Positions 12,001 to 24,000 of a stretch of DNA of 64,000 nucleotides are shown here, in pieces. Below the pieces are notes generated by a model that saw nothing but the letters and a program-made list of their open reading frames with translations, did not search any database and was not told the DNA's origin. The DNA is from Odiellus spinosus (lineage: Eukaryota > Arthropoda > Arachnida > Opiliones > Phalangiidae), in contig CAWUCO010000066.1 in the NCBI GenBank assembly GCA_963920705.1, forward strand, positions 169,501 through 233,500, written 5' to 3'. The stretch's first letter is position 1, and every line of letters begins with the position of its first letter. Position numbers and translations under genes: made by a program.

Positions 12001-15000
12001 GTATTCTCTAACTCTCGCGTTCGATTTACGATAAGGATTAGTACGATAACTCCAAAAACGGTAAAAACCGTACTTTCGATAAAAAAAAAACTTTTTTCGT
12101 TAGGCTTAGCTCTAAAATGAAAACGTTTTACAAAGTTTTATTTCATTTTCATTCGGATTTATAGGATCCTTGGAATTCATTTAAATAAGAAAAAAATTAA
12201 AAAACAGAAAAGAAAGCTTATTTTATTTAAAGCCATTCTAAACTATTTAATAATTATTGAACTAGCTATGAAACTTTGATTTAAAACGAGGCTAAAGATG
12301 AAGGATTTTCAAGTATGAATGTGTAACCACTAAACTCTTATTTAGCCTAATCCACACCGACAATATTGAAGTATTTAATATAAAAATTGATTCTTTAGTT
12401 TTAACTTGAAATAAGGATGTATTTACAGACTAGAAATGCGACGGAGAGAGTGCTTAGAAAGGAACAGTAGAAATAGTTGTAATGCCATATGTGAGAGGTT
12501 GAAAAAGCAAGCGATAATATGGATTTCATTCAAATTGTTTTTATTCAAACTGATTCGCATTAATGTTACACAAAGTACATTTTATTCACTGTTACAAGAA
12601 TTATTAAACCGGCTTAGGTACAGATTTTACAATTAACACGGAGAAAAAATTTAAATGAGGAAATATTTTTCAAAAACAAGTTTACGGATAAATTCAACAT
12701 ACCTAGCTAGAAGTTTTAATTGCCCTTGCAAAATTATTAATGTTTGCGTGTGACACGGGTATTTTGTGACGAAACATGGCAATTCTTGATAAATGTCCAA
12801 CTTCTTCAAAATCGGTTGCGGTAGGAGTAATATTTTCGAAATTTAGCTTTCCAAAAGTCATGAAAAATATTTTAGATCTATACACCGAGACTTCCGTAGT
12901 TTTATCCCATTTATTTATACGGTATTCTTGGCTTTTTAAATTTTAAGCGTAGAAACAGTTTGGTTGCGGGATCTCTTACACATTCCTAGCAAATTTACTG
13001 TCAGTGGTACTAGTAGAATTTCCTACGGTATCTGGTATCCAACTTATAATTCGTGATAAAATTCAGCAGAAAATCAACGTACGCAACTCAGAAAAATGAT
13101 TAGCGTGTTACTTAGCTACGTAGAAATCAAAAAGGTTCAACGAAAAAAGGTTGAGCGACGTACTGAGTTTTGAAATCACAAATAGAAATAATGAAATAAT
13201 ACTTTAAGAAAATGAAACTCAGGAAATCGTTCTACCATTTACATATAAATAGAGACTCAGAGAGAATATGAAATATCAAATTGGTACAGTACAGTTTAAC
13301 TGATACAACTCTTACCTTAATAGTATCGAGGTCTTTCGAGGATCAGACTTCCTAGGACTATATGCTCTGGCTTGACGAACAGATTATTGAATTAGATACT
13401 CGGGAGAGTTTAAAACCTTTATCATGATCTCGTAAAACATTCTCTCCGCGAAATATTCGTCGATTTTATTTATTTCGAGCCTTCAGGTTCGGCGCAAATT
13501 CGTTCGTTCGCTTGGCTGCCATTTTAGCGGAAGCCTGACGAAGGTCGCCACCTAGCGTTTTTTATTTGAAATAAGATTGAAGCCGCGAAATTCAAACGCG
13601 TATTTTTACTAGTATTTGTTTGTTGAAGCCTATCAATTCTAAAAATGATCTAAAAACGCTGAATTATAGAAATTATGGATGTTTTTTCTTCGTTCGATAA
13701 GAGTTACCGACAGCAAATACCCTGTTGTTAAGTTATCGGGTGGTTATCGTATCTCGCTCTCGATAATTTCACATTTGGAAGTTAGAGAATACCATTTTTT
13801 GATAACTTATCACATTTACGATAAAACCGGAGTTATCGTATGCGCGTGCACGATAAAAAAGTTAGAGAATTGCCCCCAATGTTTGGTAAATCGTCTAATT
13901 GGGCTGCATCGTCGCAAACTAGGCGCAATTTAGAGACTCTTCGTGGTGTTGACTGGCAAGGTACCATATGAGACTGCTAACGTGAGCATAGGTATCCACA
14001 GTTAAGGCTTCCCCTTTAAAATTGCAATATCATTGCGCGAGCGCGTCTAATCCAATTCCTCGTGGTACGAATCGAATAGGGGCTTGATGAACAGCCGCTG
14101 AGGAAAATTGACTTCGGACATGTACACGCAAGAGGTCGTGTTAAATCTGGCACAATTCAACGTCAAACGACCCGATTTTTTCAACTGTTAAGGCAACGTA
14201 GGATTCGGCGCGTCTGCTTTTAAAATCACTCAAAAGTCAAAACAACACGTCGAGCGTCTTCCTCGCTAAGAATCGAAAAGTCATCCGGGTTAATGTTGTC
14301 CGGGGAGGCTCCATAGTGTATAACGGCATAGTGCATAAAACTTTCTTAAAAAACTAGCAAAGCATATAATTTTCGCTTCCATAATATACCAAGTATAATT
14401 CAGTCATTCTGTATAAAATATCAAGAGTGGTAAAAATTATAAACTCATTATTTGAATCCATCACAAAATATAATAAATACTTTCACAATATATTGGCCAA
14501 AAATCATCTCAAAATATAATTTTTACTACTATCACAAAATATAATATTTTTTAATACTATCACAAACTATAATATTTTTTAATACTATCACAAACTATAA
14601 TATTTTTTACTACTATCACAATAGAAAACATTTTTTACTATCGTATAAAACTGTATAAAATCATAAGCGGGTCAGAATTGTAAAACATTTAATTACTTAT
14701 AATGGAAGAAATTGAAGGAAACAGAAAAAGATCTCGGATTTATATTTTAAATGATTACTCGTATAGGAGAAATTCAAGTTCAAGCGAAATAATTTATTTA
14801 ATTTGCAAGCGTACGACCTGCACTGTAAGAGCAACTTCAGAAAATGGAGTGTTTACCCTAACGGAGCGTCACAATCACGCCGATGATAAGGATGAAATCG
14901 AAAAAATTTAATTCTTAGCCATGTGCAAACAGGAGGCCATAGTAAACCTTGGAACACCAATCCGGAAAATCTTTACTCGAGTTTCTGACAGATATGCATC

Positions 15001-18000
15001 ATTGTCACAATTGTATTTTCAAAAAATTGTTATAATTTTTTTTTTTAATTTGAAGACATCCATTGGTCCGTAATGTTGGTTTTGCTAATGTGGAGACGAC
15101 ACTCCATCGTTTAAGACGGGGATGCAGACCAACTTTACCAAACAGCCCTACGGATCTAGCCACGAAGATCGCAGATAATACATTCTATGGAACTACCAAG
15201 AGTGGGCAGCCTTTCTTTTCTGCCCACCTTCAACCAATAGGAGGAGGTGATACAATGGTATTTGTGTCACCTTATTTTACTGACGAAAAAATGGCGGATG
15301 TACAAGAAATTCACCTCGACTGTACTTTCCACGTTGTTCCAAGAATGTTTCATCAACTCTTTACTGTTCACGTGACTGTATTTAACTATGTGTGTTAAAT
15401 ATAATTCTGTTTTTGAAAACTTAATATAAACTGTTTACTTTCAACAGGTCATTCCATTTGCATATGCATTGATGACGCGGAAAACTTGTTCAGCTTATTC
15501 TGTCGTTTTATCCTATATTAGGCAACTTTTTCCTAGTCTTAGACCAACTTTAGCCATTTTGGATTTTGAGAAGGCAATACAGTCTAGTCTAGTTACCGTT
15601 TTTCCTATAGAAATGCAAGTCAGGGGCTGTCTGTTTCTCTTTTGTGACGTACGTATGATATGCTTAAAACTCTGTATACATTTTCATCATTACAGGCAAT
15701 CCGCAGAAAGGCTCAAGCCTTAAGACTGAAAATACATTATAGAGAAAACTCAAGAGTCAAGAATGTGATTCGTATGATGATGGCAACGGCGTTATTATCC
15801 TGCAATAAAATTTTGGACTCTATTCCTATTTTGCGGGAAGAAATGAGACACACTATTGCTGAAAACGTCGAATTGGGGGCTTTAGAAGAAATCATGATAT
15901 ATTTTGTCACTACCTGGATTGTCGGTTATGGCCCAGAAAGAATATCAGTTTACAAACAAGTTCGACGTACTAACAATAACGTCGAAAGTTTTCATGCAAC
16001 GCTTAAAAAGAAATTTGGAGTTGCGTATCCAAGCATATGGGATTTCTTTGGTAAAGAGTGGATTATGTTTATATTTATAATCTTATGATTATAATTTATC
16101 ATAAAGTCAACCTAAAGGATGTTGAAAAAGATGAACCTGAGGACCTAGAACGTGTAGTTAATGGAGCCCAAATTAGACGTTGTAGAAAGCCAACGTATTT
16201 GCTCAATGACAGACAGTTTTCACACGCCACGAATAACATCGATAACGGAGCCATTGAGAATGTTGACGCATGTTTCCTTGACGTTCGACAAGTTCTTTAA
16301 GGGGATTTGCCACGTGTTAGGTTTCTTCCCATTTTCCACCACTCTTTCCCATTGACCTTTAATGTTGAATTCTGGATGATAATCGTTAGTTTCAGAAGCG
16401 CGGACGTGGGAAAGTTCCGTGACATAGGGTATCATCGGAACATGTATCCGGTGTTGAAGATACTTTGCAGATGGCCATTTCTGACTTCCAAGGGCCATCT
16501 TAGGAGCGTCACCTTTCGTGAACGATTGACATCATCAGTACCAACTTTCTTTTCACCTTTGGATAGAAATGACGGCAATTTTCTGAAGATAAGCACGCAA
16601 AATGACATTTGTAGGACTTTATAATCACTGGATCGACCAACTCGAATGTAAGTACCATCAACAATGGTAATATGACATTCCACGTGATTGCTTGCAAATA
16701 GTCTTACTTCAGCGGTTATTGAGGGCTGGCCATTAAGTCTACCCTTGAAATATGGTGAAGACCTTAATGTATCTCTATAAAACGTTGTTCTAATGCAGCA
16801 AGTAGCAATTTATTAATTTTCATGACTGTGGACTCTTTTTTTTAATATAACGGATAATACTGCGTTGTACAAACCGATACCTAATTTTATCAGTAGAAAG
16901 GATACAGCCGTCTTTAATGAACATGACCTAATGGTCTTCAGCTTGTCTTCTTCAACGGCGGAATCTACAACAGGGATCTGGTCATGCGAAAGGGACATGA
17001 GCACCTTGGAATCATTATCACTTGTGACAAACGATTCAATAAATCGCCTTCTGCGGTCTTTAATGTACGTGCTAAGACCTTTAAGAAGATTCTCGTTGTC
17101 AGCTGAACTACGAGATACAGAACTTTTCCACGTCCGCGCTTCTGTAATTAACAATTACCATCCAGAAGTCATTCTACATTAAAGGTCAATGGGAAAGAGT
17201 GTGTAAGCGATGTTTTAGAATTTGTCAGGATACTTATTGATGATCATAATTGAATGACGAATTAAGTAAAGTTTAATTAAAAAGGTTGACTTAGGTACAT
17301 TATAAGGTGCCCGCTCTACGCGCAGTCCGGAATGAGAATGCTCGATAGCTTGGGTGAAGCGCCCCCGTCGAAGCTAGCGTCCGGTGAAGGGGAAAATACC
17401 TCAAGTATTTTCTAGTCAGAAAAGGAGACCGTGTCGCCCTCTAGGGTACACAAAAATTTTAAAAGCTAGCAAGTGGTAGGAAAATGGGAAGCCACCTCAC
17501 GCATGGCGTCAACCATCTCAATGGCAGAAACTGGACGATATAAACCTGGAAGGTTATATAATTCTGGTAATGTTTTGGTATGTAGCGAGAAAATGGTACT
17601 GCAGTAGTGAATCCATGAACTTGGTCATTGTATTTGAGCGGCCGGCAACTCGATTGGGAGGCGGGGGTAAGGTTGCAACATGTCACTTCGGTCACTTGAA
17701 GCGCCTGAGGCCTTCAAGTGAACGTTCATTATATTCATTGCTTTCATACCTTCCTGGAAACAGCTCGAGCACCGAGAAATACAAATTTGAAATCAATAGG
17801 CCTTATTATAAAAACCTTGGAAACGGATAGAAGAGCCGTTAAAAAGCAGCCGTTTGTATGGAAGATGTTGCCTTTTTCCAAGGCTGGTTCAAAGTATAGG
17901 ATTTCCTATACTTTTGCCAACCTTGACAATAAAAAAAAATTGTTAAAGGGAAGATGTTGCCTTTTTTCAAGGTTGCAGCAAAGGATATAATTTATGTTAT

Positions 18001-21000
18001 CGTCTATTGTGAGATGCCGAACGAAAACCGATAGATCGTTAGAGAAACGTAATGAATTTATAATAAATAAAATATCATGATACATAAATTAAATAACAGT
18101 TATTGATAATTTATTTGACATTTTGAAACGCAATTTTTATTAATTTTTATATATTTAGTTTTTTATTCCTTCCTATATATACTTGAATGTATTAGGTATA
18201 TGCCCATTGGATATAATCCCATTGGGTCGAATTCCCAATAGTTCGAATTAAAAAATATATTTTCCCAATTGATCGAACTATAATTTTCCAGTCCCATTGG
18301 AAAGATTTCCATCCATTTTTTATCGATGATTATACAATGGGAGATAAAGAATACAATATAAAATTTAAATTAGTTTATTTGATCTTATTAACAGTAGGTA
18401 CGAAGCTAAATATAATCCCTTCGAGCCCCGAAGACGGGAGAGCGAGCTTGCAATAGAGGGGTAATTAGGGGAAGTAAAAAAATGTTTGAACCCTTTTTTG
18501 ACGCGGAGAAGTCAAGTTAAGCCTTTAACAGTTGAAAAAACTGGGCCGTTAAACGTTGAATTGTGCAAGATTTAACAAAACCTCTTGCTTGTACGTGTCC
18601 GAAGTCAATTTTCCTCACCGGCTGTACATCAAGCCCTTACTCGATACGTACACGTGGAGTTGGATTAGACGTGATCGCGCAATGGTATTGCAATTGTAAA
18701 GTGGAAGCCTTAAAGGTGGGTACCTGTGCTCACGTTAGCAGTCTTATTTGGTACCTTGGCGTCGACACCTTGAGGAGCGTGGTGGGACTCTAAATTGCGC
18801 CTACAGTTTGCGAAGATGCAGCCCAATTAGACGATTTACCCAACATTGTTTAAATATTTATCGAGCTTTAGTAAGAACTTGATAACAGTCATTACTTGAT
18901 ATCATCATATCAGGGGTATGAAGTAGGACCCCTCCGATCTCGTAAAATTGGGAATTTTACCAGTACAGAGAGGAGCGCTATATTGAACATTAGAGTCGTA
19001 GACTTCAAAGGAGGGTTTCATCGGCTTCTGCCTTTATACATAACGATCCGCGACATTTGGGCGCCGGGACAATTGGGCGCCGAGACATTTGGGCACCGAG
19101 ACAATTGGGCGCCGAGACAAGTGGGCGCAATAGTCGGAAAAACGTGAACGACATTTGGGCAACCGATCGTATAGTATCCTTACCCGAGCGCTGAACGGCG
19201 CCCTCCCTACTCATGGTCAGGCTCCGCTGAGTGCCGCCTAATGCGCTTTACGCCAACCTAACCTAAAATATTAGGTTAGGCTAGCCGAAGATATTATCTA
19301 GTTGGATGAACGGGCTAGTTTGTGTAATTATCTAACCTAACCTTACCTAAAAGGTTACAAGAAAGGCGGTTTCAACCGGTTTAATCTAATTGAAATATCC
19401 TGCTTAAAACAGACAATTCAAACGTTAATTAAGAATGTTTGGTCTAATTTATTGTTTTTTTTTTCGTAACAGAAACTTAAAAAAATTAATATTAGGGTAT
19501 GGTACAAAAAATATATTTATTGTCCTTCTGACCCTCTTGGTTCTAAACAAATTTTTGCGTTTCAGGCAAAATGGCTTATTAACAAGTTCGAAACCAAAAT
19601 ATTAAATCCCTGACGAAAACGTAATCTTACCAAACTTAACCTCACTGACTAAACTAAAGTTCAGTCGGGGAGGTAAACATTATTGGGAGACATTGGGCCG
19701 AATCCCATTCGAAAGAAAAACCTGCTCAGTAGTTATAATCTTTGCTTAGCCTAACCTAAAATGTGGCTCAAATGTCCCAGCGCCCAAATGTCCCGGCGTC
19801 TAAATGTCCCGGCGCCCAAATATCCCGGCGCCCAAATGTCCCGGCGTCCAAATGTCCGGCGCCCAAGTGGCGGCGCCCAAATGTCGGCGCCCAATTGTCC
19901 GGTTCCGTATACATAACTGTTCCAAGTGACAGCGGGATTTGTGTAGGCGGTGATAGTCTAATCCGACTTCCAAGCCGACATGCCCTCCTATCTTTTGCAT
20001 TCCGGATATCATTGATATTAATGAAGTTATTTCGTGCTACAAGAGCGTAAATACCATCAGAGATGACAACCAAACCAAAAATTTTAAAATGTTAAGAAGT
20101 ATATTTTTAACATTACTTGACCCAAAGGTCTACCTAGTGTTGTTGGTCTTCTTGCCTCGTAAATATTTTCCAAAACAATTCCGAAAGTTTTTTCACGAAT
20201 AAAACATTTCATTCATTTTTCGACATCACATTCCTCGCAGTAATTATAGGATTACAAGATCTATAAATCATTTACAGTCTGTTTCATTGGTCGGGCTAAG
20301 ATGGTAGCGATGTGGTACTTGTCTAATCGTTACTAGAGTTCTAAATTGGTAATTTAACAAGATAATGTACGTGGTAAATTATCACGGTAATGGTAATTTA
20401 CGGTAGCTCTGGAATATAACCGAAATTTTGAAATTAAAAATGAAGAATTTTTGCTTAAAGACGACAACGTTAAACCGAAAGTTTTTAATTTATCTTCTAT
20501 AAGTATGACAATTAGCCAATTTTTTAATGACACCTTGTCTGAAACCAGACGATAGCGGAACGTCAGAGTTAGCAAAAATAGAGACCTTCTGCGGCCAGAA
20601 TTGGAAAAAAATAGACGTGGCTACGGCGTTGAGATACGCCATATATTTGCAATAGACGTTCAAAATTGTGACCCAAGAGGTAGACTTGTACAGGCAATCA
20701 GACTTACAACGAAAGCCTAAACATTTCTAGAAACAATGATATAACTACCTAATTGTCTTGTTTCGTAATTAAATTGTCTGTGAGTTTATTTACGATTAAA
20801 AAGGCAGAACATAGGGTTAGAATTCTTCGAAACAGAATCAAGCCATAGCAATGTTGAAGTGAGCGATTCACTTTCAGTCCTACCTGTCATGAAACATTTT
20901 GAGTTTCTTTAACAACAAATAAAAATAAAGAATTAATCCAAACAGTAACTCGACCTAAATTCCCCCAATTCCAGAGGTACCTTCTCTTCTATTATCCTCT

Positions 21001-24000
21001 TTTACAGCCACGCTCCTGCCGCTGAAATTTTTCTGATAGGCCGGTCATCCGATTAAATACACGGGCCCGTGTATTTCATCGGGTATAGGCGTGAACCGCC
21101 AAGCGGAAAAATAACAGAGGCGCCAAAGCAGACTGCAAGGAACTAAACGAGGGCGGCAAAACCTTCGGATCCGTTATGACTTAGCGTAACGGTAATTGAA
21201 AAATGCGAAATTATTTCAGTACAGCTCTCGTGAAATATTTTTTCAACAAAATTTGAAAGCCAAGTAGAGCCAACTAATCACTATTTCCCAAATGGTAGAC
21301 CCTAGTTAGATTGAAATTTTATTATTTTGTCTGGCTAAAGTACCGACTCGAAGTCCGGCCTGGCGGTTGTTGCTTAATCTCCGCTTAGCCGATTAATATT
21401 GAAAGTTTGATGGTTTTAGTATACGTACTTTTTTGATTTGAGCACTTTAATCCTTCGTGTTTTAATATTATTTATTCAAAATTTTAATTTTATAAATATT
21501 ATAAATTTATACTAAAACATACCTGGAATTCACTAGATCTATCCTCATTTTCTTCCTCGTTTGAAGACCTAAATCTACCGACTCTTTAAGCCTTTGCAAA
21601 AGTGAATGGTCGATGAAGACTGTATAAGATGAAACTTTTTTGGTTTGGGCCGTCTCTTGCAAACTAAAGCGTTATTACTATCCTGTGCAGATTCATGATT
21701 TGTGATTCATGTTTTATATTTTCAAATTAAATTAAGCTCAACTCGAGACGAGAGTAGCTGTAGGGAAACCGCCATTGCATTTGCTATCAAATTTCGAAAA
21801 AGTAGACCAGCCTGGGAAGTGGCTGAGATCTTCGTTAATAAGCTTCATTATATTATCTGTCATGAAAAACATAAAGATCACATGAGACCCCGAAGTAGCC
21901 AATAAAAATCAACACAGAGAATAATAATTTTTCACTAGGTTTTCACAAGATGTGGCGGTCAATGTTCTATGCTCGATCTTACGATAAGGTGTCATTAAGA
22001 AAAATGCATGTACAACAATAGAAGTGTCATACATATGGAAGATAGGTTATAAACTTATGGTTTAAACTATAATCGTCTATAAGTATAAGTTCATGAACAA
22101 CACTGCATTTTTTAATCAGAAATTAGAATTTTGAAGCGTTTGAAGGAGGAATTAAGCATTTGAATCTCATAATTTCAAATTCAAAGCGTTTTGCTTAGTA
22201 AATAACCGGGTAATTTACCAATTTCCAAAATTACCGTATTTTATTATTCCAATCGTGACATTGTTGTAGCAGTTCTATCGAGTTAGGCGACATTTAAACG
22301 TTTAGTCACGTTACCAGCGATGGAATATTGGAACTACGAAATTAATTGGTATTTTTTTTTTCAGGGCGAAATTAGAAAAGTGTATTTTGGCGATAGTAAG
22401 TTAAATTGGGAATAAGAATAGTCCGATTTTATTGGGCGATGAGACGAGGATGATGGCCCAAATATCAACAGCGCGGGCCTAACCCGTACTGTCCCCATTT
22501 TCACGGACGTCAAACTAAATGGGGAATCCTGAACAAAACAAATGGCGACCGAAAATGTGTAGATTTTTATGTCTAAAGTGGAAAAAATATTATCTTTTCT
22601 TTAATAGTCTTTAGAGATTATCGATTTTAATCAGAATGGCAATGAAGATGACCACTTTTGCAGAAATAACGCAATTGACCAAATTTAAGTACAATCCAAT
22701 TAAAGTTCTGAGGTTCCGAGTGTTTCTTTTTATTAACGAGCGCTTAGTGTAGCCCTCGTAAACGGCAGTCCGAAATAAAAATTGATATTAGCGTCGATTA
22801 TATTTCAATACTTCGTTTATTATTTTAATAAGAAATTATGAAAAAAATATATATAAAGAAAATGTTAAAAAATTCCTAAAATTATATTTTCCGACATTGT
22901 CATAATGAATGGTAAGTTCCAAAGTAGATTTTTCATTTAGAAATATTATTAACAAAATTAGCAATCTCAATGACATTTTAAAATATTTCAACGGAGTACA
23001 ACGGCAGATTATAATAGGTTGTCTAGACTTTTTCGATCTAGTCTCGGTGACGTCAGGCGAGTGAAGAAGGGAGTCAGAGGGATAAAAAATCTCATACGAG
23101 TGACGTCAGAACTCTTTCTTGCACCACAGAATTTCTTTCGGTTTATCTCGCTATCGAGTATAACTTGCTCGAAATACAATAGTACAAGACTCAAAAGAGC
23201 GATATCCCAGGCGTTGATGATATTGCGGGCTTCTCTCCTGATCAAATCGCTAAACATATTATTCGATGAAAAAATACCTATTAACGCGAAGGATCCTTGG
23301 GAAGGTTTATGCCCAGTAGCGCGGTTTCCAGTTGCGAGGTTCCTAATTGCGCAGTTTCCATTTAGGAAATTTTCCCAATTGCGCAGTTTCCCACCAATTG
23401 CCCGGTAGCAGGGTTTCCGTTTACGAAGTTTTCCCAATTGCACAGTTTCCATTTCTAATATTAACATAATATACCCTATGTCTGAAACCGCGATAATTGC
23501 ACGCATCTTTCCCTTTGATTTTAACAAACTTCTCAATATCACGAAATGCACAATTGGCTCTGCCCCATTGGACCGAATCGCGTTCGACCGAATTTTCCCA
23601 TTCGACCGATCCAGCCAAATTGTGCGATTTTTATTTCGATGCATTTTCTCGGATAGGTCAATTTTTCTGCGAATATTTGTTTTTTTAGATATTCAACAAT
23701 AACCCTTAAAATACCTATTTGTTCCCAAATATTTAGTATATAAATTCCAACTATGTAATATCATAGTTGGTTTTAATCGAAAGAAACCAATAAAATAATA
23801 GCATTATTGAACGAGTTATTATTGAAACTAACTGTAACCTAACCTAACCATACTTAACCTAATCTAATTTAATTTTAAAAATTATATAAAATATATTTCA
23901 GAAAAACCATAATAAAAACTATTTTAAATTAAACAAATTATACACATTTACAGACGACGCTAAGGTTTCAATGATCGTAAATCTAGTGCAATGTTCCCGT

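Noticed and set aside
19763..20073. ORFs on both strands with regular RRPNVPASKCPGAQ-type repeats
   Set aside because: Translation of the 17-bp iteron array; not a gene.
23009..23702. Overlapping long ORFs on both strands (211, 129 and 74 codons)
   Set aside because: They run into the CGCGCAGTTTCC iterons and across the element boundary at 23304; no family motif.
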